From Flammeovirgaceae bacterium (GTDB taxonomy: Bacteria > Bacteroidota > Bacteroidia > Cytophagales > MED-G16), in NCBI GenBank assembly GCA_002696995.1, contig NZUF01000007.1:1-12343 (forward strand): 12,343 nt of DNA, in the 5' to 3' direction. The position numbers and the translations under genes are program-made. The notes under the pieces are model-generated. The model was not told the origin of the DNA, made no database searches, and saw only the letters and a list, made by a program, of their open reading frames with translations. Below, one piece after another: positions 1 to 7,307 of the stretch. How positions within the stretch are numbered: the first letter of the stretch is position 1; every line of letters starts with the position of its first letter.

Positions 1-741
1 CTTGAAATTAGGGCTGGAACCGGTGGAGATGAAGCAGCAATTTTTGCTGGTGACCTTTTAAGAATGTATCAACTGTATTCAGAAAAAAACAAATGGGGGT
101 TAAATGTTATTAGTTTTAATGAAGGCTCCTCTGGGGGTTATAAAGAAATTGTTTGTTCAGTAGAAGGAGAAGATGTTTATGGTAAACTAAAGTTTGAAGC
201 TGGCACCCACAGGGTACAAAGGGTTCCTAACACAGAAACCCAGGGTCGTGTTCACACTTCCGCTGCTACGGTTGCTGTTTTACCTGAGGCAGAAGATGTT
301 GAGTTAGAGGTTAACAATGCAGACATTAGAAAAGACACATATAGAGCTTCGGGTGCTGGTGGTCAACATGTAAACAAAACTGAGTCTGCTGTAAGGTTAA
401 CACACGAACCAACAGGTGTTGTTGTTGAGTGTCAAGACGGAAGATCTCAACACGCAAACTATGATAAGGCTATGAAGGTGTTAAGATCTAAGCTTTATGA
501 GATAGAGGTAAAAAAACAAAATGATGAAATAGCAGGGAAAAGAAAAACTATGGTTGGCTCTGGAGACCGTTCTGATAAAATTAGAACATATAATTATCCC
601 CAAGGAAGGGTTACTGACCACCGTATTAACCATACCGTTTATAACTTACCTGAGGTTGTTTCTGGTGGTTTATTTTCTTTTACAGAAAAACTCCGAATCG
701 CTGAAAACGCTGAGAAAATGAAAGTTGGTTTAGGTGGTTGA
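1..741 (+). CDS. prfA: Peptide chain release factor 1 (RF1), 5' end outside window
   Basis: RF1 recognises UAA/UAG stop codons in the ribosomal A site and triggers hydrolysis of the peptidyl-tRNA. The reading frame is open from base 1 ([13 protein letters not shown]...), upstream of the first ATG at 64, so the gene enters from the left. The fragment has 246 residues; compared with the roughly 360-residue E. coli protein, about 110 N-terminal residues are missing. The anticodon-like tripeptide is P-N-T at fragment residues 76-78 ([10 protein letters not shown]), the PxT form that marks RF1 rather than RF2 (SPF). The catalytic GGQ loop is at 120-122 ([15 protein letters not shown]), followed by the conserved [13 protein letters not shown] and [11 protein letters not shown] blocks. 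It ends in TGA and overlaps yjbQ by 8 bases, suggesting co-transcription. Nothing suggests damage other than the window edge. Confidence 0.97.
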   Translation, partial: LEIRAGTGGDEAAIFAGDLLRMYQLYSEKNKWGLNVISFNEGSSGGYKEIVCSVEGEDVYGKLKFEAGTHRVQRVPNTETQGRVHTSAATVAVLPEAEDVELEVNNADIRKDTYRASGAGGQHVNKTESAVRLTHEPTGVVVECQDGRSQHANYDKAMKVLRSKLYEIEVKKQNDEIAGKRKTMVGSGDRSDKIRTYNYPQGRVTDHRINHTVYNLPEVVSGGLFSFTEKLRIAENAEKMKVGLGG

Positions 742-1144
742 TCAAAAACAAATAACACTTAATGCCTACCCAAGGGGTTTTCATTTAATAACCGATGAGG
801 TTACAAAACACTTACCAAAAATAACTGGGGTTGTAAATGTCTTTATACAGCACACATCTGCAAGTTTAACAATAAATGAAAACGCAGACCCTACGGTTAG
901 AGAAGATTTTGAAACACACTTTAACAAAATGGTTTCTGAAAAAGAAACCTATTTTAAACACACTTTTGAGGGTCCTGATGACATGACCTCTCATATAAAA
1001 TCTAGTGTTTTGGGTTCATCTGTTAATTTTCCAATAAAAGATGGGGTTCCTTTGTTAGGTGTTTGGCAAGGGATATATTTGTGTGAACACCGAAACGGTG
1101 GAAAAATTAGAAAAATTATAATTACATCTTATGGGGAAAATTAA
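734..1144 (+). CDS. yjbQ: YjbQ / UPF0047 family protein
   Basis: This 136-residue protein belongs to the widespread UPF0047 (YjbQ) family, whose E. coli member has only a weak reported thiamine-phosphate-synthase-like activity; the physiological role is unsettled. Family signatures are clear: [10 protein letters not shown] (residues 14-23), [14 protein letters not shown] (40-53), [21 protein letters not shown] (74-94), and [12 protein letters not shown] (109-120). Conserved histidines H40, H76, H87 and H119 are all present, as expected for the trimeric metal-binding fold. Length matches the family. The start is a GTG at 734 inside the end of prfA (8-base overlap); it gives the family-typical N-terminus and there is no better in-frame ATG. 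The stop overlaps the next gene by 14 bases, so prfA-yjbQ-RidA look translationally coupled. The function cannot be read from this context. Confidence 0.93.
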   Translation: MVDQKQITLNAYPRGFHLITDEVTKHLPKITGVVNVFIQHTSASLTINENADPTVREDFETHFNKMVSEKETYFKHTFEGPDDMTSHIKSSVLGSSVNFPIKDGVPLLGVWQGIYLCEHRNGGKIRKIIITSYGEN

Positions 1145-1712
1145 GTGTTTATTTTTAGGGTTGTTTTTTATCGGTTGTACGCCAAATGATAAAGAGGCTG
1201 TAGATTACTATGTTTTCAACACTCCTCTCTATGATTATGATGTGGAGGAAAAAATTAAAAGTCTTAATATAGTGCTCCCTGTGCCAGGAAAACCTATAGC
1301 AAACTATGTTCCAACGGTCCGGTTTTCTGAGGGGAAAAACACAATGTTGGTTTATGTTTCTGGAACTGGTCCCAGAAAAAAAGATGGGGGATATGTTACG
1401 GGTCGTTTGGGTGAAGACATGACAATTGAAGAAGGTTATGGTGCAGCAAGGCTTGTTGGGGTAAACATATTAGCTTCTCTTAAAAAAGAAATTGGGGACC
1501 TTAATAAAGTTAAGCGTTTTGTTAAGGTTATTGGAATGGTTAACTCAACATCTGATTTTTATGAGCAACCTGCGGTTATAAATGGTTTTTCTGATTTTAT
1601 AGTTGAGGTTTTTGGAGAAAGAGGAAAACACGCTCGCTCTGCTGTTGGGATGGTTTCTTTGCCAAGTAATATTCCTGTAGAAGTAGAGGTTGTTGTGGAG
1701 GTTCTTAAGTAA
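1131..1712 (+). CDS. RidA/YjgF-family protein with predicted lipoprotein signal
   Basis: Residues about 40-193 match the RidA (YjgF/YER057c/UK114) fold, specifically the longer subgroup beginning with a LxxLGIxLPxPxxPxANYVP-like segment. Visible motifs are IANYVPTVRF, LVYVSGTGP, EEGYGAARLVGVNILASL, VNGFSDF-like INGFSDFIVEVFGE, and HARSAVGMVSLP; R169 corresponds to the arginine that binds the substrate carboxylate in RidA. Canonical RidA is a cytosolic enzyme that hydrolyses reactive enamines/imines such as 2-aminoacrylate. Here the ATG at 1131 adds about 37 residues: basic MGKIK, a hydrophobic run, then FIGC with C16 as possible lipidation site and a polar TPNDKE tail. The -3 position is F, so the lipobox is imperfect. 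An alternative GTG at 1242 would give a 156-residue cytosolic protein of normal family size. The ATG overlaps yjbQ by 14 bases. The RidA fold is secure; the location in the cell is inference. Confidence 0.9.
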   Translation: MGKIKCLFLGLFFIGCTPNDKEAVDYYVFNTPLYDYDVEEKIKSLNIVLPVPGKPIANYVPTVRFSEGKNTMLVYVSGTGPRKKDGGYVTGRLGEDMTIEEGYGAARLVGVNILASLKKEIGDLNKVKRFVKVIGMVNSTSDFYEQPAVINGFSDFIVEVFGERGKHARSAVGMVSLPSNIPVEVEVVVEVLK

Positions 1713-2880
1713 GGTTTTCAAAAACACCACAAACACCTTGCCCACCACCAACACAAGCTGTAACTATTCCGTACTTTTGATTTCTTCTTTTCATTTCATT
1801 AAAAAGTTGAATTGACAGTTTAGCTCCCGTCATTCCTAATGGGTGACCTAAGGCTACAGCTCCACCATTAACGTTCACTATTTTATCATCTAAATCTAAA
1901 GCTTTTATAACAGATAGCGCTTGGGCTGCAAAAGCCTCATTAAGCTCAACTTGCTCGATATCGTTTTGTTTTAAACCTGCTTGCTTTAGTGCTTTTGGCA
2001 CCGCGTCTGCTGGGCCTATTCCCATAATGCTTGGTTCTACCCCAGCTGTAGCATAAGAAACCAAACGTCCGATTGGTTCTATGTTAAGTTTTTTTATCAT
2101 TTTTTCTGACATAACAACCACAAAAGCCGCTCCGTCTGACATCTGAGAAGAGTTGCCTGCTGTTACTTGTCCACCGACCTTAAAGGCTGGTTTTAGTTTA
2201 GAAAGAGCTTCTACCGTTGTGTTTTTTCTTGGGCCCTCATCTTTTTCTACTGTCCATTTTGATGTTGTTTTTTTACCATTTACAACGGTAATCTCATCAA
2301 CATCAATTGGTAAAATTTCGTTTTTAAACAAGTTTTTTTCTATAGCGTTTATTGCCTTTTGGTGTGAGTTATAAGAAAACAAATCAGATTCTTCTCTTGT
2401 TATTTTATACTTTAAGGCTAGTTTTTCTGCTGTAAGACCCATATTTAAATAGTACTCTGGGTTTGTATTTGAAATGTTATAGTTTAATGCTGATTTGTAG
2501 CCCGTCATTGGCACCATGCTCATAGATTCGGTACCACCAGCAATAACACACTCAGCTGACCCAGAATTAATTTTTGCACAAGCTAAATGAATAGCCTCAA
2601 GACCAGAGCCACAGTATCTATTTATGATTAAACCAGGAACTTCTTTTGGTAACGACAATAAAGAAATGTATCTAGCCATCTGCATTCCTTGTTCTGCTTC
2701 TGGGACCGCGTTTCCGACAATTAAGTCGTCAACCATTTTTCCTTCAAGACCTTTTGTTTTTTTTACTAAGCCTTTTATGACTTTAGCAGCTAAGTCGTCT
2801 GGTCTAATAAACCTGAGCCCTCCTTTTTTAGCTTTTCCTACAGGAGACCTAAACCCTGAAACAATATATGCGTCTTTCAT
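1705..2880 (-). CDS. fadA: Acetyl-CoA acyltransferase (3-ketoacyl-CoA thiolase)
   Basis: This 391-residue thiolase would cleave 3-ketoacyl-CoA with CoA to acetyl-CoA and a shortened acyl-CoA, the last step of a beta-oxidation turn. All catalytic elements are present: nucleophile C90 in NRYCGSG, the NEAFA motif at 314-318, H346 in GGAVALGHPLG, and the acid/base C376 in CVGGGQG near the C-terminus. Length is normal for the family. The ATG at 2878-2880 lies 2 bases after the fadN stop codon, so fadN-fadA is one operon as in Bacillus fadN-fadA. No acyl-CoA dehydrogenase follows: the gene instead runs directly into the opposite-strand RidA gene, with the two 3' ends overlapping by 8 bases. A biosynthetic acetyl-CoA acetyltransferase role cannot be excluded by sequence alone, but the pairing with fadN favours degradation. 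Confidence 0.95.
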   Translation of the reverse strand: MKDAYIVSGFRSPVGKAKKGGLRFIRPDDLAAKVIKGLVKKTKGLEGKMVDDLIVGNAVPEAEQGMQMARYISLLSLPKEVPGLIINRYCGSGLEAIHLACAKINSGSAECVIAGGTESMSMVPMTGYKSALNYNISNTNPEYYLNMGLTAEKLALKYKITREESDLFSYNSHQKAINAIEKNLFKNEILPIDVDEITVVNGKKTTSKWTVEKDEGPRKNTTVEALSKLKPAFKVGGQVTAGNSSQMSDGAAFVVVMSEKMIKKLNIEPIGRLVSYATAGVEPSIMGIGPADAVPKALKQAGLKQNDIEQVELNEAFAAQALSVIKALDLDDKIVNVNGGAVALGHPLGMTGAKLSIQLFNEMKRRNQKYGIVTACVGGGQGVCGVFENLT

Positions 2881-2882
2881 AA

Positions 2883-5288
2883 CTAATTTCTTAACGGTTT
2901 TCTTTTAAATAAAATTGAATGCATTCTTTCTAGTGTTTTTTGTTCTCCACAGAGACTAACAAACGCTTCTCTTTCTAGGTCTAGAAGATACTGCTCTTCA
3001 ACTAAACATTCTTGCGTTAAATCTCCCCCACACATAATATAGGCTAGTTTTTGAGCGAGTTTTTGATCATACTCTGAAATGTATTTACCTTGCTTCATTG
3101 TTTCTACACCCGCGTTAAACATAGCTAATGCTGACCTTCCGTGTACCTTAATTTTTTTGTTAATTGTTGGTTTTATGTATCCATAAGACAAAATGTTTAA
3201 CACTGTGTTTTTTGCGTCTTTTAAGAGGTTTTTTCTGTTTGTTGTTTGTTTGTCTTTTTTTGTTATATACCCCATCTCTAACGCTTCTTTAGCAGAGGTG
3301 CTGACTTTTGCAGAGGCTATATTCATAAAAGACTCCATTAATTTGTTAAACTCAGGGTCTCCTTTTCCATACTGAGAGGCTGTTCTCATAACTAACTCCT
3401 TGGTTCCTCCTCCCGCTGGAATCAAGCCGGCGCCAAGCTCTACCAAACCCATGTAGGTTTCACTGTGAGCTTGTATTGAGTCTGCGTGCAAACTAAGTTC
3501 ACAACCTCCCCCAAGGGTTATCCCAGATGTGGCAACAACAACAGGAACAGATGAGTGTCTAACCCTCATCATTGTGTTTTGAAAAACCCTAATAGATTCC
3601 TCAATTTTTTTAAAATCTCTGTTTCCCGCCAGCATAAATAACGTTCCTAGATCAGCTCCTGCAGAAAAGTAATCAGCTTCATTAGAGATAACAAGTCCTT
3701 TGAAATCTTTTTCACACGTGTCTATTGCTTTGTTTATTCCCATTAACACACCCTCTCCTATTGAGTTCATTTTTGTGTGAAACTCAAGGTTTAATATTCC
3801 GTCTTTTATATCATATAAGGAAACGTCTTTATTTGTCCATACAATATCGTTTTCCTTAAAGGCATCAAGTTGTATAACCTCCTCTTGTCCCGGAACATGA
3901 CAATACTTTTTTTGTGATATGTTATAATATTCTTTTTTGTTGTTTTTAAACCTGTAAAAACTTTTAATGTTATTAGACAACATTTCCTTAACCCATTCAG
4001 CTGGTTTTAGGTTCATGTCTATCATTTCTTTGTAAGCACCTTCTACACCTATAATGTCCCAGGTCTCAAAAGGTCCTTTTTTCCAACCGAAACCTGAGCA
4101 AATAGCGTTATCTATTTTATATATCTCATCACTAACCTCTGGTATCCTTAAAGAACAGTATCTGAAGGTGTCATAAAAAGTTGACCTATAAAAATCACCG
4201 TATTTGTTTTTAAGATTTATTAGCTTTTTTATCCTAACCTCAAGTTGTTCTGATTTCTTTATTTCTAAAAGAGACTCGTCTTTTATTTTTTCTGTGTCTT
4301 TATATTTAAGTGTTTTTAAATCAATTTCATAAAAAACTCTTTTTCCTTTTTCCTTTATTTCTTTCTTATAAAAACCTCTTCCTGTTTTGTCTCCCCATTG
4401 TTTGTTAATATATAAAGATTTTACTGATGTTGGCAGTTCAAACATGGAAACAGACTCATCGTTTTTAAGGTCTTTCAAAAGGTTTTTAGAAACATTTACA
4501 GCTGTATCTAAACCGACAACATCCATTGTTCTAAATGTTGCTGATTTTGGTCTTCCAATTAATGTTCCTGTTAAAAAATCAACATCAGAAACGCTCAAAT
4601 TGTTCTTTTCAACAGAATGTATGGTAGACATTAAAGAATAAATACCTAACCTATTTGCTATAAACGCTGGTGTATCTTTACATAAAACGGTTTCTTTTCC
4701 CAAAACAACAGACCCAAACTCTATAAAAAAATCAATAATTTGTTTTTTTGTGTCTTTGCCGGGAATTATTTCTAATAATCTTAAGTACCGAGGGGGGTTA
4801 AAAAAATGTGTGCCTAAAAACATTTCTTTAAAATTAGAGGTTCTTTTTTCAGAGATTTGAGATATAGGAATGCCTGATGTGTTTGTTGAAATTATAGTGT
4901 TTTTATTTCTGTGTTTTTCTATTAGGTCGTATACCGTTTTTTTAATTGATAGTTTTTCTACAACAGCCTCTATAATCCAATCGACAGAAGAAATTTTACT
5001 TATATCATCATCTAAATTTCCTGTTTTTATTTTATCGTAATCTGATTTTAAAAATAAAGAAGAAGGTTTTGCTTTTAGTGTATTTAATAAAGATTCATTA
5101 ACTATTCTGTTTTTTACATCTTTATCAGAAATTTTCTTATTTAATTTTCTTTCTTTTTCATTTAACTCAGAAGGAGAGATGTCTAATAACAAAACATCCA
5201 TACCAACATTTACTAGATGACAAGCAATTCTAGAACCCATTATTCCTGACCCTACAACAGCAACTTTTTTAATTTTAATATTTTTCAT
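2883..5288 (-). CDS. fadN: 3-hydroxyacyl-CoA dehydrogenase / enoyl-CoA hydratase (FadN type)
   Basis: This is a bifunctional beta-oxidation enzyme of 801 residues with the dehydrogenase first and the hydratase last, the FadN order (Bacillus FadN is of similar size) and the reverse of FadB/FadJ. The NAD-binding Rossmann motif GSGIMG is at 13-18 with D36 ending beta-2 (NAD preference). The dehydrogenase dyad is H161 (GTHFFNPP) and E173 (LLEII). Dehydrogenase C-terminal domains follow to about residue 425 (DTPAFIANRLG; GFGWKKGPFETWD). The crotonase domain spans about 490-690, with FSAGADL for the oxyanion hole and both catalytic glutamates, E597 (GGGCEL) and E617 (VELGAGLIPAGGG), 20 residues apart as in classical enoyl-CoA hydratase. 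The C-terminus LDLEREAFVSLCGEQKT is typical of FadN. It starts at ATG 5286-5288 after a long A+T-rich leader and is co-directional with fadA 2 bases downstream. All active-site residues look intact. Confidence 0.95.
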   Translation of the reverse strand: MKNIKIKKVAVVGSGIMGSRIACHLVNVGMDVLLLDISPSELNEKERKLNKKISDKDVKNRIVNESLLNTLKAKPSSLFLKSDYDKIKTGNLDDDISKISSVDWIIEAVVEKLSIKKTVYDLIEKHRNKNTIISTNTSGIPISQISEKRTSNFKEMFLGTHFFNPPRYLRLLEIIPGKDTKKQIIDFFIEFGSVVLGKETVLCKDTPAFIANRLGIYSLMSTIHSVEKNNLSVSDVDFLTGTLIGRPKSATFRTMDVVGLDTAVNVSKNLLKDLKNDESVSMFELPTSVKSLYINKQWGDKTGRGFYKKEIKEKGKRVFYEIDLKTLKYKDTEKIKDESLLEIKKSEQLEVRIKKLINLKNKYGDFYRSTFYDTFRYCSLRIPEVSDEIYKIDNAICSGFGWKKGPFETWDIIGVEGAYKEMIDMNLKPAEWVKEMLSNNIKSFYRFKNNKKEYYNISQKKYCHVPGQEEVIQLDAFKENDIVWTNKDVSLYDIKDGILNLEFHTKMNSIGEGVLMGINKAIDTCEKDFKGLVISNEADYFSAGADLGTLFMLAGNRDFKKIEESIRVFQNTMMRVRHSSVPVVVATSGITLGGGCELSLHADSIQAHSETYMGLVELGAGLIPAGGGTKELVMRTASQYGKGDPEFNKLMESFMNIASAKVSTSAKEALEMGYITKKDKQTTNRKNLLKDAKNTVLNILSYGYIKPTINKKIKVHGRSALAMFNAGVETMKQGKYISEYDQKLAQKLAYIMCGGDLTQECLVEEQYLLDLEREAFVSLCGEQKTLERMHSILFKRKPLRN

Positions 5289-5315
5289 TTATAAAGCAAG
5301 ATTACTAAAATTTCA

Positions 5316-5350
5316 ATAAACTTTTATAGCTCTTAAACTATAAACTTTTA
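5316..5350. repeat. Paired 11-bp direct repeat in fadN leader
   Basis: ATAAACTTTTA occurs at 5316-5326 and again at 5340-5350, 24 bp apart (just over two helical turns). Between and across the copies lies a 7-bp inverted repeat, TTTATAG (5323-5329) and CTATAAA (5338-5344). The pair sits about 28-63 bp upstream of the fadN start codon, a plausible operator position for a fatty-acid-responsive repressor. In such A+T-rich DNA a chance origin is possible. Confidence 0.35.
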
Positions 5351-5453
5351 AACAATAACATATATAATATTTATATTTTTTTTATTTCTAAATAAAAGTA
5401 ATATTCATTATTATGTTAATATGTTAATAACAATTATTAATAAAGTATAAACA

Positions 5454-5485
5454 CTTAATCAACACGTATTTAGTTGATAATTAAG
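5454..5485. repeat. Imperfect inverted repeat in the fadN upstream spacer
   Basis: CTTAATCAAC (5454-5463) pairs with GTTGAT (5473-5478) and, after a 3-base bulge, TAAG (5482-5485), giving ten base pairs around a 9-base loop. No T-run follows directly on either strand, so it is not a standard intrinsic terminator. It could be a protein-binding site or an extruding hairpin; the role is unknown. Confidence 0.3.
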
Positions 5486-5520
5486 TTGTTATAAATGAGT
5501 TTAAAAAAAATGTATTTTAA

Positions 5521-5529
5521 TGTGTATAA
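5521..5529 (-). other. DnaA-box consensus 9-mer (TTATACACA)
   Basis: The minus strand reads TTATACACA, matching the TTATNCACA DnaA-box consensus exactly. It overlaps the edge of the adjacent 17-bp palindrome and lies about 80 bp from a second exact box in the opposite orientation. By my rough estimate about one such 9-mer is expected by chance in a window this size and base composition, so a single match is weak evidence. Confidence 0.3.
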
Positions 5530-5543
5530 TTAACTGTTAATTA
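5527..5543. promoter_or_regulatory. Perfect 17-bp palindrome, possible operator
   Basis: TAATTAAC-T-GTTAATTA is a perfect 8-1-8 inverted repeat, 37 bp beyond the stop codon of the Ig-like lipoprotein gene and about 240 bp upstream of fadN. The single-base centre argues for a dimeric DNA-binding protein (the size suits MarR- or TetR-type regulators, both known to control fatty-acid degradation) rather than an RNA hairpin. No regulator gene is adjacent. The assignment is inference from symmetry only. Confidence 0.35.
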
Positions 5544-5579
5544 AAAGAGTAAAAAAAACTTTCCTGTATATTGATTTTA

Positions 5580-7307
5580 TTATTTTTCTACTAAAAACAT
5601 ATTATCCACAGTTTCTTCAACATCAAAAACAACATCTTCAACACTCCAATTTGACCTAATTTCAATTTCTTCCTGATAATAAAAAACTCTCTCTGCTTGT
5701 CTTTTAGATTTTATACCAAAATAATCCCATTCAAAATTATCATTAACATCATTCACCACTCTTAAGTAATATTTACCAGGACTTATACTTTTAAAACTAA
5801 AGAAAGGAAACAAAATTTCATTTTTATAAATAGTACTAAAGTTTTCATCAACTAATTCAACAAAATATTTTTTGTTTTTATTAACACCTTTAACTTCTCC
5901 AGAAAAATCACCATAATAATCTTTACCCCTTACCCTTAACTCTTGAGAGGTAACACCTAAAGTATCTTTAGTTATTGAAATAAACTCGCCCTTTGGTATT
6001 AAAAAACTAATTATTTTAGGATTTAACCTTTTATAATATCCAGAAACAACCCTATAAATAGAATCATTTTCAAAACCTAAACTGTCTTTAATTACCTTTT
6101 CTCTCTTGTTCTTTAAAAACAACTCAACAGAATCTATTAAAACAGCAAACTCACCAATAATTTTATTGTTTTCTAAAGAGATAACTTTGTTATAAAAAAA
6201 CTTTTCAGGAATTAAAACGGTATCTATTAAAACATCTACTTTAAATTCAGTTTTAATTAATGGCAAATTAAAACTCATTGTAAACAAGACGGTGTCGTCA
6301 ATGTTTTGCGATGACCAATCTATGTCTAGGTCAAGTTTAAAATCTCTTTTCTGGTTTCCTGAAAAAGAAACATAAACACTATCTGTTATTTCGTAACCAA
6401 CCTTATCATTTGCCCTCACAACAACTAATGATGAATCTTTTTCAAGGTTTTTTTTATAAAAACGCAACAAATTGTTATCGTTTAAACTCCAGTTTATGTT
6501 TTCATCTGATAGAACAACTAAAGACTCAACTTTTTTTGAGTATGTTATATCAAAAACGTCACCTTTATCTCTTTTAGCTTGTACTTTTAATGTAGTTAGA
6601 TCTTCTGCATAAAGAGGGATGTGTACTTTGTTTACAAAAGAGTCTACACTTATTAGGTTATTAATAAAACCAAAACTCTCTTTTTTATATTCTGATTTAA
6701 AGTTTTTGTTCTCGTCTTGATAGCTATAGATAGTATAATCTTTCGCTTTTATATTTTCAATAATAAAGAATCCGTTTTCATCTGTAAAAGAAAAATAAGT
6801 TGGTTTTGTGTGGAATAAATCTATACTATCTTTTTTTTGGTACAACCCAACGAGCGCACCCTCTACGACTTGATTTTTTAATGGGTTTGTTACAACCCCA
6901 GACACAAAAGAAGAATCTATTTTGTCTCCAGTACTAAAGACAAACCTAGATTTAACCGCCGCGTTCCCTTCTGTTATATCAACTAACCCGTCTGCAAAAT
7001 TAAAAATATACGTGGTGTTCTCGTTGAAGGCTGAATCAAAAATAAGGGAAAGGGTGTTTTTTTTTGATTTAATTTCGAAAGAACCGTCATAATAAGGTGA
7101 TATTATTAGTTTTTCTTTTAATTTACTAACATCAACAATTTCATCAAACTCAAAAACAAAAACCGGCTCTTTTTGGTTGGTGCTAAAGTTATCCGGTAAA
7201 CTCCTTATTATGTTAGGGGGTATTGTGTCTTCGAATCCACCTGTTAAGGGCTTAACCTGAGCACAAGAGGTTACAAAGAGAAGTATGTATAACGCGGCCC
7301 TTATCAT
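5580..7307 (-). CDS. Ig-like (Big_5) domain lipoprotein, function unknown
   Basis: This is a 575-residue predicted envelope lipoprotein of a family common in Bacteroidota. The N-terminus [15 protein letters not shown] ends in a lipobox (VTSC, lipidated C15) followed by the family hallmark CAQVKPLTGG...DTIPP. A bacterial Ig-like Big_5 domain follows at about 29-127 (PPNIIRSLPDN ... RFVFSTGDK), then a carboxypeptidase-regulatory-like beta-sandwich at about 133-220 (VSGVVTN...VEGALVGLY...TDENGFFIIENIKAKDYTIYSY). A similar sandwich-like block lies near the C-terminus (about 475-535). Both end in acidic loops, DENKNFKSE (198-206) and DVNDNFEWD (520-528), reminiscent of calcium-binding loops. The start overlaps the methyltransferase stop as ATGA. 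No catalytic motif is visible. It has no assigned role that I know; a structural or adhesion-related envelope function is inference. Confidence 0.87.
   Translation of the reverse strand: MIRAALYILLFVTSCAQVKPLTGGFEDTIPPNIIRSLPDNFSTNQKEPVFVFEFDEIVDVSKLKEKLIISPYYDGSFEIKSKKNTLSLIFDSAFNENTTYIFNFADGLVDITEGNAAVKSRFVFSTGDKIDSSFVSGVVTNPLKNQVVEGALVGLYQKKDSIDLFHTKPTYFSFTDENGFFIIENIKAKDYTIYSYQDENKNFKSEYKKESFGFINNLISVDSFVNKVHIPLYAEDLTTLKVQAKRDKGDVFDITYSKKVESLVVLSDENINWSLNDNNLLRFYKKNLEKDSSLVVVRANDKVGYEITDSVYVSFSGNQKRDFKLDLDIDWSSQNIDDTVLFTMSFNLPLIKTEFKVDVLIDTVLIPEKFFYNKVISLENNKIIGEFAVLIDSVELFLKNKREKVIKDSLGFENDSIYRVVSGYYKRLNPKIISFLIPKGEFISITKDTLGVTSQELRVRGKDYYGDFSGEVKGVNKNKKYFVELVDENFSTIYKNEILFPFFSFKSISPGKYYLRVVNDVNDNFEWDYFGIKSKRQAERVFYYQEEIEIRSNWSVEDVVFDVEETVDNMFLVEK
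5602..5610 (+). other. DnaA-box consensus 9-mer (TTATCCACA)
   Basis: TTATCCACA is an exact match to the strong DnaA-box sequence. It lies inside the last codons of the Ig-like lipoprotein gene (encoding V-D-N), about 80 bp from an opposite-facing box at 5521-5529 and beside the most A+T-rich part of the window. Coding constraint could explain it; significance depends on whether a cluster exists. Confidence 0.3.

Larger units (their letters stand above)
5289..5579. other. 291-bp A+T-rich spacer upstream of fadN
   Basis: No open reading frame of note lies here. The stretch is almost devoid of G and C and must hold the fadN-fadA promoter and the 3' end of the upstream transcription unit, unless the two are read together. 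I find no match to the Bacteroidota -7 box TAnnTTTG in either orientation and no G+C-rich intrinsic terminator. It does contain an 11-bp direct repeat near fadN, two inverted repeats, and a consensus DnaA-box 9-mer, each listed separately. Confidence 0.75.

Noticed and set aside
1545..1754. Minus-strand open frame across the end of the RidA gene and the fadA tail
   Set aside because: It is antisense to the conserved RidA C-terminus and has no domain or credible initiation context.
3711..3724. CACGTG core (3715-3720) inside fadN as a second parS site
   Set aside because: Only the central hexamer matches; the flanking bases differ from parS at most positions, and it lies within conserved coding sequence.
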